Shown here piece by piece: positions 1-7,099 of a stretch of 9,182 nucleotides of DNA; the stretch's first letter is position 1; the number at the start of each line of letters is the position of its first letter. The stretch lies in NCBI GenBank assembly GCA_030589835.1, contig JAUUZS010000129.1:1-9182 (forward strand), read 5' to 3'. The DNA is from Cyclobacteriaceae bacterium (lineage in GTDB: Bacteria > Bacteroidota > Bacteroidia > Cytophagales > Cyclobacteriaceae). The translations under genes and the position numbers were made by a program. The notes beneath the pieces were generated by a model. That model made no database searches, was not told where the DNA came from, and saw nothing but the letters and a program-made list of their open reading frames with translations.

Positions 1-50
1 ACGCAAAAATAAACGAATACTAAAAATATTCATTCATTCAGACACGAAAT

Positions 51-1031
51 ATGCCGATCATTCCTAAATCAACATATGGAGCCCCCTTTTGGTTGTATAG
101 CAATCATCTGGAAACTATTGTCCCCAGCCTGTTCAGGAAGACCAAACCCATTGTCTATGAACGCGAAAGAATCACAACCCGGGATCATGATTTTCTTGAT
201 CTCGACTACGTAAACAATGCTAAAGATAGAATCATAATTTTATCCCACGGACTGGAAGGACATACCAATAAGCCTTATATGCTGGGGATGGCGCACAAAT
301 TTTTAAAAAATAATTGGGATGTGCTATCGTGGAATTGCAGGAGTTGTAGCAGAGAAAATAATCTTACCCCAAAATTATACCATCATGGGGCAACGGAAGA
401 TTTGGAGGATGTTATTGCGCATACCTTAGCGAAAGGGTATAAAAAAATTGTGCTGATAGGATTCAGCCTGGGAGGCAGCTTGCTGGTGAAATATTTAGGG
501 GAAAACGGAGATCAGGTTCCATCCGAAGTACTTGGCGGTGTTGCTTTTTCCATCCCTTGTCAGCTGGGATCTTGTGCAAAGAAGCTTTCAGAACCGGACA
601 ACAAATTATACCTGGGCAAATTTTTAGATAAGCTAAAAATAAAAATTAAGCTTAAGGCAGCACAATTTCCAGACCTGTTTGATGTGTCAGGAATCGACGG
701 CATCACTGATTTCTATAGTTTTGATACCCGTTTTTCTGCGCCATTATATAATTTCAAAAGCGTAGAAGAATTTTACAACTATGCAAGTGCAGGAAATTAC
801 ATTGAAGGTATAAAGCTTCCGACATTACTGGTCAATTCTCTCAATGACCCTATGTTTCCCAAAGATTGTTATCCATATAAAGAGGCTGAAAACCATGATC
901 ATTTTTACCTTGAAACCCCAAAACGAGGAGGACATATGGGATATTGGAGGCCAGGCCAAAAAGAAAGCTGGGCAGAAAAAAGAGCCTTGCAGTTTGTAAA
1001 CGATGTAATTATTGGTGAATCAACTGTTTAA
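51..1031 (+). CDS. YheT/ABHD3-family alpha/beta hydrolase
   Basis: This is a 326-residue cytosolic alpha/beta hydrolase of the YheT/ABHD3 (UPF0017/EMB8) family, probably an esterase or lipase-like enzyme of unknown substrate. What is visible: an N-terminal segment with PFWLYSNHLETIVPSLFR (residues 12-29), typical of the family; the HGLEG oxyanion-loop strand at 66-70; the nucleophile elbow GFSLGG with Ser139; the acid in NDP with Asp266; and the catalytic His295 in GGHMGYW. The triad is therefore complete and the length is normal for the family. The ATG at 51 sits directly before the conserved N-terminal segment, and there is no clear ribosome binding site. The gene stands alone, with 203 nt or more before the next gene, so context does not suggest a substrate. 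Family assignment is firm. Physiological role is unknown. Confidence 0.9.
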   Translation: MPIIPKSTYGAPFWLYSNHLETIVPSLFRKTKPIVYERERITTRDHDFLDLDYVNNAKDRIIILSHGLEGHTNKPYMLGMAHKFLKNNWDVLSWNCRSCSRENNLTPKLYHHGATEDLEDVIAHTLAKGYKKIVLIGFSLGGSLLVKYLGENGDQVPSEVLGGVAFSIPCQLGSCAKKLSEPDNKLYLGKFLDKLKIKIKLKAAQFPDLFDVSGIDGITDFYSFDTRFSAPLYNFKSVEEFYNYASAGNYIEGIKLPTLLVNSLNDPMFPKDCYPYKEAENHDHFYLETPKRGGHMGYWRPGQKESWAEKRALQFVNDVIIGESTV

Positions 1032-1229
1032 TCTCAAAGTGGGTTTACGCCTACTCAATAGATGGCATAGGACGCTGAGAAGTGCGGAAGGGTGTATCGA
1101 TCATATATTGGGTGAAGATATTTTATAAATCAGGTATTGTTGATAATCCACCAGCTTTCACAACTTGTTCCATACATATAAAGAGGTGATAATTATTTCC
1201 CATTCATATGTAAAAAATTTGAAGTTGAA
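1032..1229. other. Spacer without recognisable gene
   Basis: The stretch between the hydrolase and the methyltransferase holds no convincing gene. One short frame on the + strand (about 1081-1190, ending at a TGA) is open for roughly 35 codons but matches nothing I recognise. There is no clear terminator hairpin after the hydrolase. Confidence 0.5.
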
Positions 1230-1237
1230 TATATTTG
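1230..1237 (+). promoter_or_regulatory. Candidate Bacteroidota -7 promoter box
   Basis: TATATTTG is an exact match to the Bacteroidota -7 consensus TAnnTTTG. No TTG is seen at the expected -33 position; ATG occupies 1208-1210. If the box is functional, transcription would begin near 1243-1245. That would place the ATG at 1238 upstream of the mRNA start and favour the ATG at 1259 for the methyltransferase. Confidence 0.35.
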
Positions 1238-2206
1238 ATGAGCTTTTCAGAGACATGCATGGACGGGTATAACTATAAAAAATCATACAATTCGGGTAAA
1301 ATCAAAAATTTAATCAGGAGATTTTATCATATTTTACCTTTCAAAAAGCAATTGTATTTAATCTTAAAAAGGATCTATACACCCGGGCAACATATATATC
1401 AATATTTATATTTTGTTGATAACATGACTGTCAGGATAGACGGAAACAGGCAGTTCAAAATCAGACATTATGGTTTTCGCCTGGAAAACGAAATTTTTTG
1501 GAAAGGGATTTATAACGGATGGGAACAAGTTTCACAACGAATTTGGTTTGAGTTATGCCAGGAGGCACAGACAATTTTTGATATTGGCGCCAATACCGGG
1601 CTTTATTCTTTGATGGCAAAAACAATTAATCCCAATGCCGATGTATATGCTTTTGAACCAGTAGAAAGGGTATATGATAAACTGTCGTACAATAACTTAT
1701 TAAATAATTATGATATCAAATGTGAAAAAAAAGCGATATCCAATCGTGATGGAAGCGCATTGATCTATGATCAGGATACGGAACATACCTATTCAATTAC
1801 GGTCAATAAAGATACGACCACTGATGGCGAAAAGGCCATTCCGATTCGTATTGAGACCGTTCGACTAGATACTTTTATTCAACAAAATAACATATCAAGG
1901 ATTGACCTTCTCAAGATTGATGTCGAAACCCATGAAGTAGAGGTGCTTGAAGGATTAGGGAAGTATATCAAAGCTTTTGAACCAACCTTACTAATAGAAA
2001 TTTTGGATGAAGACATTGCAAAGGGAGTAAGTGAACTCCTCGCCGGGATTGATTATATGTTTTTTAATATTGATGAAAATTCTGGAATACGAAAGGTATC
2101 TAGGCTTTCGAAAAGTGATTATTATAATTTTTTAATCTGCAAACCGGAGATCGCCGAAAGGCTGGAAATATTAAAACGCTTTACAGCCAGCAAAGCAAGC
2201 CTTTAA
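1238..2206 (+). CDS. FkbM-family SAM-dependent methyltransferase
   Basis: A 322-residue protein of the FkbM (Methyltransf_21) family, which usually methylates hydroxyls of sugars, glycans or secondary metabolites. The Rossmann methyltransferase core is clear: motif I FDIGANTGLYSL (about 114-125), an acidic strand end followed by FEP (139-141), and the family signature LLKIDVETHEVEVLEG (about 224-239). The last carries ETHE where many members have EGHE. The first 50 or so residues are basic and hydrophobic (IRRFYHILPFKKQLYLILKRIY) and could contact membrane or a partner. Start choice is uncertain: a TTG at 1235, ATG at 1238 and ATG at 1259 share the frame, none has a good ribosome binding site, and a promoter-like box overlaps the first two. 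No glycosyltransferase or polysaccharide genes lie beside it, so the acceptor cannot be inferred. Its DNA looks richer in A and T than the flanking apt gene. Confidence 0.88.
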   Translation: MSFSETCMDGYNYKKSYNSGKIKNLIRRFYHILPFKKQLYLILKRIYTPGQHIYQYLYFVDNMTVRIDGNRQFKIRHYGFRLENEIFWKGIYNGWEQVSQRIWFELCQEAQTIFDIGANTGLYSLMAKTINPNADVYAFEPVERVYDKLSYNNLLNNYDIKCEKKAISNRDGSALIYDQDTEHTYSITVNKDTTTDGEKAIPIRIETVRLDTFIQQNNISRIDLLKIDVETHEVEVLEGLGKYIKAFEPTLLIEILDEDIAKGVSELLAGIDYMFFNIDENSGIRKVSRLSKSDYYNFLICKPEIAERLEILKRFTASKASL

Positions 2207-2361
2207 ACTTCCGTTTATTCCGGTGGCACGACTTCAGCACGAGTACGGAAAAGTAAGGGAGCCGGGAGCAAAAATTAAGGGGAAAATTTTATGCCGTTTT
2301 CGGATTCATCATGAATATTCAATAATTCCTTTAACCTTTCTTGAAATTAGGGTGAATTTTC
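2207..2361. other. Spacer between methyltransferase and apt
   Basis: This spacer holds no gene that I can support. TTCCGT (2209-2214) and ACGGAA (2245-2250) are complementary but 30 nt apart with no T-run, so this is not a convincing terminator. A short palindrome, ATTCAT-C-ATGAAT, lies near 2305. Confidence 0.4.
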
Positions 2362-2369
2362 TATATTCG
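2341..2369 (+). promoter_or_regulatory. Weak candidate promoter for apt
   Basis: TTG (2341-2343), an 18-nt spacer and TATATTCG (2362-2369) resemble the Bacteroidota TTG / TAnnTTTG promoter with one mismatch in the -7 box. This would leave a leader of roughly 40 nt before the apt start at 2419. The evidence is pattern only. Confidence 0.25.
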
Positions 2370-2418
2370 TCAGGATTATCTTTTTAACCAATTTCAATGA
2401 CTTAGTAATTTTTTATAC

Positions 2419-2946
2419 ATGGAAGAATATTTTAAGCAAATGATCCGAAATGTGCCTGACTTCCCTAAGAAAGGGATTATGTTCAGGGACATCACCACAC
2501 TTATTAAGGACAAAGACAGTTTTCGGAAAAGCGCCGATGCACTGTATACATTATCAAAAGATATGAACATAGATAAGGTAGTGGGGATTGAGTCAAGAGG
2601 ATTTATTTTTGGTGGAATACTGGCCGAAAAACTAGGGGCCGGTTTTGTACTGGTCCGGAAGCCCGGGAAGCTTCCCGCCGAGACCCTACATCAGTCTTAT
2701 TCGCTGGAATATGGTGAGGATACGCTTGAAATCCATAAGGACTCCATTACTCCCGGGGACCGCATACTGCTGCATGATGATTTACTGGCAACAGGAGGCA
2801 CTGCCAGAGCGGCAAGCGATTTAATTGAGAAAGCCGGTGGCATCATTGTTCAAATTTCTTTTATAATAGAGTTGGCATTTTTAGGGGGTAAAAATAATTT
2901 CGGGGATTATAAGGTAGATGCCTTGGTGTCCTACGGCAGCGAATAA
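2419..2946 (+). CDS. apt: Adenine phosphoribosyltransferase
   Basis: Apt converts adenine and PRPP to AMP and pyrophosphate in the cytosol, salvaging free adenine. The 175-residue product has the normal family length and all the expected blocks. These are the N-terminal VPDFPKKGIMFRDIT (12-26), ESRGFIFG (58-65), the RKPGKLP loop (80-86), the flexible catalytic loop around YSLEYGEDTLEIH (94-106), and the PRPP-binding motif HDDLLATGGTA (119-129) with the two adjacent acidic residues. The ATG at 2419 is the natural start because the family begins only a few residues before this N-terminal block. It is followed after 28 nt by a nucleoside:H+ symporter gene on the same strand, which fits a purine uptake and salvage transcription unit. 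Assignment is near certain. Confidence 0.96.
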   Translation: MEEYFKQMIRNVPDFPKKGIMFRDITTLIKDKDSFRKSADALYTLSKDMNIDKVVGIESRGFIFGGILAEKLGAGFVLVRKPGKLPAETLHQSYSLEYGEDTLEIHKDSITPGDRILLHDDLLATGGTARAASDLIEKAGGIIVQISFIIELAFLGGKNNFGDYKVDALVSYGSE

Positions 2947-2974
2947 GGAATTCTTAAATTTTAACTCCATTTTT

Positions 2975-4165
2975 ATGACGCTAAAAATACGATTTCAGCT
3001 TTCTTCCATGATGCTTCTGCAATATTTTGTTTGGGGATGTTGGTATGTGACCATGGGCAATTATTTGATGAAAACATTGAATTTTGATGGAGAGCAAGTG
3101 GGTCATGCCTATGGGACATTTGCCATAGCAGCAATGATTTCACCCTTTTTTGTGGGGATGATTGCGGATAAATATTTTGCCATTGAGCGGCTTCTGGGAA
3201 TACTCCATCTGATTGGCGCCGTATTGCTTTTCGCAATTTCAGAAGTTACTACATTCGGCAATTTTTATATTTTGCTGCTGGCATACTCATTTTGCTATAC
3301 CCCTACCATGGCGCTCTCAAATACTCTGTCATTCAGTCAGTTAAAGGATCCTGGAAAGGAATTTCCCGGCATTAGGGTGCTTGGCACCATTGGATGGATC
3401 ATTGCAGGATTGATCATAGGTTATTTGGGGATAGAAGATAAGTCGACTTTTTTCAAGATAGCAGCAGTGGTTTCTGCAGCACTTGGCTTGTATAGCTTTA
3501 CCATGCCCCATGTGCCACCCAAAAAAGATCAGGAAAAGAAAACTGTTTCCCAAATATTAGGTCTGGATGCACTTAAACTTTTCAAAGAAAAAGATTTTGT
3601 CATTATGATCATTTCTTCTGTTTTGATATGCATACCGTTAATGTTTTATTATTCGTTTACAAACGCATTTCTGAATGAAAGTGGGATGACCAACGCTGCA
3701 GGAAAAATGACCATGGGGCAAATGTCAGAAATTATTTTTATGCTCGTGATGCCCTTCTTTTTTAAGCGTTTTGGAGTGAAAAAGATGATCTTGATAGGCA
3801 TGGCGGCATGGATTGTCAGGTATTTGCTTTTTGCTTATGGCGATAATGAAACTATGGTGTGGATGTTTTATTTGGGCATTATTCTGCATGGCATCTGTTA
3901 TGATTTTTTCTTTGTTACAGGCCAGATATTCGTTGATAAGCGCGCTCCTGAAAACCTCAGGAACTCTGCCCAGGGCCTGATCACATTTGCAACCTATGGA
4001 TTGGGATTTTATATCGGCACGCTAGCTTCAGGATTTATTGTTGATATGTACGTGACGTCAGACAATATGCATAACTGGGAGATGATCTGGCTGATACCGG
4101 CAGGATTTTCTGTTCTGGTTTTTATCTTCTTTGCAATTTTCTTTAAAGACAAACTGAAGGCATAA
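2975..4165 (+). CDS. NupG-like nucleoside:H+ symporter (MFS)
   Basis: An inner-membrane permease of the nucleoside:H+ symporter family of the major facilitator superfamily (Pfam Nuc_H_symport), 396 residues with about 12 hydrophobic segments. It resembles E. coli NupG throughout. Examples are LQYFVWGCWYVTMGNYL in TM1, GMIADKYF (61-68) in the MFS loop 2-3 position, the IRVLGTIGW block (133-141), the central LGLDALKLFK linker region, and VDKRAPENLRNSAQG near TM11. The frame is open upstream to 2918 inside apt, but the ATG at 2975 is the sensible start because it begins with the family N-terminus TLKIRFQL. It lies 28 nt after apt, so imported nucleosides or released bases could feed purine salvage (inference from context). 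The stop codon abuts a terminator hairpin. Exact substrate (purine or pyrimidine nucleoside, xanthosine) cannot be told. Confidence 0.92.
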   Translation: MTLKIRFQLSSMMLLQYFVWGCWYVTMGNYLMKTLNFDGEQVGHAYGTFAIAAMISPFFVGMIADKYFAIERLLGILHLIGAVLLFAISEVTTFGNFYILLLAYSFCYTPTMALSNTLSFSQLKDPGKEFPGIRVLGTIGWIIAGLIIGYLGIEDKSTFFKIAAVVSAALGLYSFTMPHVPPKKDQEKKTVSQILGLDALKLFKEKDFVIMIISSVLICIPLMFYYSFTNAFLNESGMTNAAGKMTMGQMSEIIFMLVMPFFFKRFGVKKMILIGMAAWIVRYLLFAYGDNETMVWMFYLGIILHGICYDFFFVTGQIFVDKRAPENLRNSAQGLITFATYGLGFYIGTLASGFIVDMYVTSDNMHNWEMIWLIPAGFSVLVFIFFAIFFKDKLKA

Positions 4166-4192
4166 AAAAACCTGCTCATTAAAGCAGGTTTT
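4164..4192. terminator. Bidirectional intrinsic terminator
   Basis: AAAACCTGCT (4167-4176), a 6-nt loop and AGCAGGTTTT (4183-4192) form a 10-bp stem between two converging genes. On the + strand it ends in four Ts for the symporter transcript. On the - strand it is followed by seven Ts (4170-4164) for tpx. It overlaps the symporter stop codon. Confidence 0.85.
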
Positions 4193-4213
4193 ATGGATAA
4201 CTGTTGTTAATGT

Positions 4214-4714
4214 TTATTTTACGGCAGCCAGGGCTTTATCGTAGTCTGGCTCTTGCCCAATAGTGGGCACCTGTTCGGTATAGGTTACTTTTCCTTCTTC
4301 GTCAATAACCACAATACACCTGGAAAACAGGCCTTCAAATTTACCATCTAACATCTGTACATGGTAGTTGTCAGAAAATCCGGTATTTTTATATACTGAT
4401 GTAGGGATTACGTTTTCGATGCCTTCTGCTTCACAAAAATGCTGATGGGCAAAGGGCAGATCCCTGGATATGCAAATCACAACTGAATTTTCTAGTTGGG
4501 ATGCCATTTCATTAAATTTTCGAACTGATGCGGAACAAACTCCTGTTCCGATACTGGGGAAAATATTTAATATCACTTTTTTTCCTTTGTAATCCGTTAA
4601 GGCAGTATCCGTTAAGTCTGTCCTTGTTACAGTAAAATTTGGGGCGATCGTTCCAATTGCTGGCAATTCGCCGGTGGTAGTCACTGGATTGGGCCCAAGT
4701 GTTATATTAGCCAT
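4214..4714 (-). CDS. tpx: Thiol peroxidase (Tpx, atypical 2-Cys peroxiredoxin)
   Basis: Tpx reduces hydrogen peroxide and alkyl hydroperoxides with electrons from thioredoxin. The 166-residue product matches the normal family length (E. coli Tpx has 168). Visible features: the N-terminal GNP-like beta hairpin region, the active-site segment FPSIGTGVC with Thr57 and peroxidatic Cys60, the resolving Cys94 in QHFCEAEGI, and the conserved active-site Arg132 in FSRCIVVID. One oddity is that the residue before Thr57, usually Asp in the PS(L/I)DT motif, is Gly56 (codon GGA) here. There is no signal peptide, so a cytosolic location is expected. It is a single-gene unit, with a candidate promoter about 40 nt upstream and a strong terminator just downstream. 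The AT-rich leader has no Shine-Dalgarno sequence. Confidence 0.95.
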   Translation of the reverse strand: MANITLGPNPVTTTGELPAIGTIAPNFTVTRTDLTDTALTDYKGKKVILNIFPSIGTGVCSASVRKFNEMASQLENSVVICISRDLPFAHQHFCEAEGIENVIPTSVYKNTGFSDNYHVQMLDGKFEGLFSRCIVVIDEEGKVTYTEQVPTIGQEPDYDKALAAVK

Positions 4715-4753
4715 AGCTATTAAAAATTAAAATGTATAAAAATTGATTTACTT

Positions 4754-4761
4754 CAAAACTA
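4754..4761 (-). promoter_or_regulatory. Candidate -7 box for tpx
   Basis: On the - strand the octamer TAGTTTTG matches the Bacteroidota -7 consensus TAnnTTTG exactly. It lies about 40 nt upstream of the tpx ATG. No clear -33 TTG is visible, so support is partial. Confidence 0.35.
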
Positions 4762-4889
4762 AAAGTACATGCTTTTGTTTTATGATTTTTGAATTTAAAC
4801 ACTTAAAAAAAAGGTTTCCCCATAAAGGGATTCGGCTCGAAGTAATGAATATTAAAGCATTATTGCCCGACGGCCAGGCTTTCCTGACT

Positions 4890-4934
4890 CTTCAAAAGGC
4901 AGGTTTGCTATAAAAAAGCCTTTTTAGAACTGCC
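4890..4934 (-). terminator. Possible terminator after the oxidoreductase gene
   Basis: Read on the - strand, GGCAG (4934-4930) pairs with CTGCC (4902-4898) across an AT-rich loop and is followed directly by TTTT. The stem extends by two A-T pairs past a bulge. The loop is long (over 20 nt), so this is a weak candidate, but its position just downstream of the oxidoreductase stop is right. Confidence 0.35.
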
Positions 4935-4969
4935 CATTTCGTTGATTTCCCATCTGAATGGATTTCCCA

Positions 4970-6166
4970 TCATTTCTCTCTCTGAATTATTTTTCCGGAT
5001 TTTTTTTCTTTTAATATCAGTTTGGTGGTGCCATTCGGGAGCTGCTCTTCTTTTATTAGATAATGATTCTCATCATACGATTTCAGGGCACTTATCTTTT
5101 TGACCCCGCTTTTTCCTCTCCAGATATCCAGTTGTATAGGCTCCCATTTTTTGGATTGAGCAGATTTATAGCATGCATCGATAATCGAATTTACCACATA
5201 ACCGTCATAGAAATCTTCCATTGGTTTTTGCTGCCCGTCGATACTTTCGAACATATCGTGAAACATGTTGTCGTACCCCAGCGCTCCGACCTCATCACCT
5301 ACCGGGAATAGCCATCCCTTATCTGTCTCGGCTTTCTCGGCTACATAACCCCCTTCACCAACGGCTGTAAACATATCAAATCCCGTTCTCAGAAAATGAT
5401 CCATTCTAATTGTTCCTTCTACACCGCTCACTTCATCCCGCAAATCCATTCCGCCTCTAAAATTCCAGCTTACTTCAAACTGGCCTATGGCGCCATTTTC
5501 ATATTTCACCAAACCAAGTCCATGGTCTTCCGCTTCGATTGGCTTTACCTGGGTGTCGGCCCAACACATCACTTCTACCGGTCTGATGTCTTTACCGATA
5601 AAATTTCTTGCTATTTCAATGCAGTGACAGCCCATATCGACAATTGCCCCGCCACCCGAAATTTCTTTTGTCCAGAACCAGTCGCTGTGGGGGCCAGGAT
5701 GGGTTTCTCTTGACCTCACCCAGAGAATGTCTCCCAGGGCGCCATTTTTTACCGAATTCAATGCTTTTAGTGTTTTGTGCGTATAAACCAAATCTTCGAG
5801 ATAACCATTAAATACTCCGGCTTCTTCTACAACTTCCAGCATTTCTTTAGCCTCTTCAGCCGTTCTACCGAGTGGCTTAGTACATAAAACAGCTTTACCT
5901 GCCCTGGCAGCTGCTTTTACTGCCTCAAGATGGAGATTGTTAGGCAGGCCTATAATAACTGTGTCGATTTCAGGGTGACTAACGGCTTCTTCGAGAGAGG
6001 TGGTATGGTTTGGTATCTCCCATTTTTTTGCAAATTTTTCAGCTCTTTTTTTATCCCTGGAATATACCAGCACCACACGATCACCACTTCTCAGACTGTG
6101 CAGGGTTTTGGTATAAAAATCACTGATAAATCCTGTGCCGAGCATGGCAATTTTTTTATTCTTCAT
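4970..6166 (-). CDS. Gfo/Idh/MocA-family NAD(P)-dependent oxidoreductase
   Basis: A cytosolic dehydrogenase of the Gfo/Idh/MocA family, which oxidises or reduces sugars, inositols or related polyols with NAD(P). From the ATG at 6166 it is 398 residues. The N-terminal Rossmann domain has [12 protein letters not shown] (about 4-15), the [12 protein letters not shown] block with the conserved Lys-Pro at 97-98, and then the C-terminal alpha/beta domain with [14 protein letters not shown] (Asp177, His181), the usual catalytic region. After the usual family end near DIWRG there is a further Lys-rich tail of about 48 residues. The frame is open upstream to an ATG at 6238 (422 residues). I prefer 6166 because the Rossmann strand follows at once and the added residues are low-complexity Asn/Glu/Lys. 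No neighbouring sugar genes reveal the substrate. Confidence 0.88.
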   Translation of the reverse strand: MKNKKIAMLGTGFISDFYTKTLHSLRSGDRVVLVYSRDKKRAEKFAKKWEIPNHTTSLEEAVSHPEIDTVIIGLPNNLHLEAVKAAARAGKAVLCTKPLGRTAEEAKEMLEVVEEAGVFNGYLEDLVYTHKTLKALNSVKNGALGDILWVRSRETHPGPHSDWFWTKEISGGGAIVDMGCHCIEIARNFIGKDIRPVEVMCWADTQVKPIEAEDHGLGLVKYENGAIGQFEVSWNFRGGMDLRDEVSGVEGTIRMDHFLRTGFDMFTAVGEGGYVAEKAETDKGWLFPVGDEVGALGYDNMFHDMFESIDGQQKPMEDFYDGYVVNSIIDACYKSAQSKKWEPIQLDIWRGKSGVKKISALKSYDENHYLIKEEQLPNGTTKLILKEKKSGKIIQREK

Positions 6167-6238
6167 TTTGTTGGGAATTTTTTCTATATGGTTTTTTTCA
6201 TTTTCATTAAAAATCATCAATAATCCGTCAGGCAGCAT

Positions 6239-6763
6239 TGCAACATTGAAATTATCTTAAAATAAGTTTTGCTCAAAAAAATATGGCCATTATTCTATAA
6301 ATAGAGTCTGTCTATAAAGTGCTTGTTTTTTGAAATGTTTAGATTTTTGATGAATTCTTGGCTTTCTCAATGCAGCAAATGCCTGAGTATTAGGCAAGTT
6401 GAGAAAGGCAAAAAGGCGCAAAAAGATGAATATTTCAATTCGATGACTTTATGGACAGGCTCTAATTAAGGCGCAGGAAACGCAAAGAGGGGGACAATAC
6501 ATGCGCACCATAAACTGCTAACACATAAATAGAATAGTCTGGAAGGTGAATGAACATAAAAAGGCTGTTTCGCCTCAGCATATTGCGCAATTGATAGCTG
6601 ACGATCGACCAGTAATAAAATATTTTTAAATAAATTGCAAAAAGTTATTCATTATCCGTTAAAAAAGAGAAAATTATTCTAAATTAAAATCTTGCAAGGG
6701 AACACATGATTTTATGGTTCCAGGATTGAAGTTGTTGATTTTTTAACATTAAAACCTTAAAGG
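6239..6763. other. 525-nt spacer between divergent genes
   Basis: No coding gene is supported here. It contains the palindromic element at 6302-6464, a GC-spiked patch at 6469-6493 with repeated GCGCA/CGCAAA units, a perfect 10-bp palindrome ATTGCGCAAT at 6582-6591, and a broken inverted repeat GGAAC/GTTCC (6699-6703, 6717-6721) about 45 nt before the next gene. The rest is AT-rich, and I see no clear promoter box for either divergent gene. Confidence 0.6.
6302..6464. repeat. MITE-like palindromic element with terminal inverted repeats
   Basis: The ends 6302-6320 and 6446-6464 are 19-bp inverted repeats that agree at 17 positions. Both differences are T against C, so G-U pairing would be kept in RNA. 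Pairing continues inward: GAAATGTTTAGATTTTTG (6332-6349) mirrors GAAATATTCATCTTTTTG read on the other strand, and GCTTTCTCAA (6361-6370) mirrors TTGAGAAAG (6399-6407). The centre is a small hairpin, GCCT-gagtatt-AGGC (6381-6395). The whole unit is thus a nearly full-length imperfect palindrome of about 163 bp with no coding capacity. Each outer end is the dinucleotide TA, which could be a target duplication. It looks like a MITE or a remnant of an IS; the parent family is not identified. Confidence 0.65.
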
Positions 6764-7099
6764 ATGTCAAAAATAGGAACATTAGATTTTACCGGTATTT
6801 CAGGTCATAAATATACATTTAATGTATATCCCAAAATCCGGGATCACAAAGAGAAAGAAGCAGTATATGTAGTCACGCACAGAACCATCAAAGCAGATGC
6901 ATCAGTCGATCACAATGTTATTTTTATTGGGGAAACCGATAACTTGAAAACCGAATTTAATGATCATCAAAAAGGTGCATGTTTTGAAAATGAAGTCGCC
7001 AATTGTGTTTGTGTCTATTGGGAAGACCACTCCGATACACGCTCTAAAATTTCTGAAGACCTAAAAAATTTCTATCATCCGCCGTGCAATGACTTTTGA
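6764..7099 (+). CDS. Small GIY-YIG-like domain protein, catalytic residues apparently substituted
   Basis: A 111-residue cytosolic protein without signal or membrane segments. After an N-terminal beta-rich part (FTGISGHKYTFNVYP, 9-23) it shows the order of elements seen in GIY-YIG domains: a hydrophobic strand VYVVT (34-38), a second strand IFIGETDNL (53-61) like the YIG strand, the following helix with FNDH (65-68), and a C-terminal helix plus PPCN (106-109), like the usual P-x-x-N ending. The helix position that normally carries the catalytic Arg is Glu64, and the usual Glu position appears to be Ser97 with Glu98 next to it. Nuclease activity is therefore doubtful. Four Cys (73, 81, 83, 108) and His68 could form a metal site. 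The gene ends inside the 3' end of the converging protease gene. The GIY-YIG call is motif-based inference; the gene itself is well supported. Confidence 0.75.
   Translation: MSKIGTLDFTGISGHKYTFNVYPKIRDHKEKEAVYVVTHRTIKADASVDHNVIFIGETDNLKTEFNDHQKGACFENEVANCVCVYWEDHSDTRSKISEDLKNFYHPPCNDF

Noticed and set aside
28..41. Tandem ATTC units just before the first gene.
   Set aside because: Three short units in AT-rich DNA are too few to call a repeat tract with any function.
1081..1190. Short + strand frame ending at a TGA before the methyltransferase.
   Set aside because: It is about 35 codons, has no good start and no family resemblance. A decayed gene cannot be excluded, but nothing supports one.
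2207..2278. In-frame open extension of 23 codons after the methyltransferase TAA.
   Set aside because: The residues (rich in Ser, Gly, Thr and Lys) match no known FkbM C-terminus, and a normal-length protein already ends at 2206. A read-through or stop mutation is not needed to explain the gene.
2918..2974. Upstream extension of the symporter frame to an ATG inside apt.
   Set aside because: The 19 extra residues are not hydrophobic in the manner of the family and precede the normal NupG-like N-terminus, so the start at 2975 is better.
4817..4830. Small inverted repeat TCCC-cataaa-GGGA in the tpx upstream spacer.
   Set aside because: A 4-bp stem without a T-run or conserved context is expected by chance.
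5396..5713. Open frame of 105 codons on the + strand across the oxidoreductase gene.
   Set aside because: It lies antisense to a strongly conserved coding gene, has no recognisable domain and no start context. It is a shadow frame.
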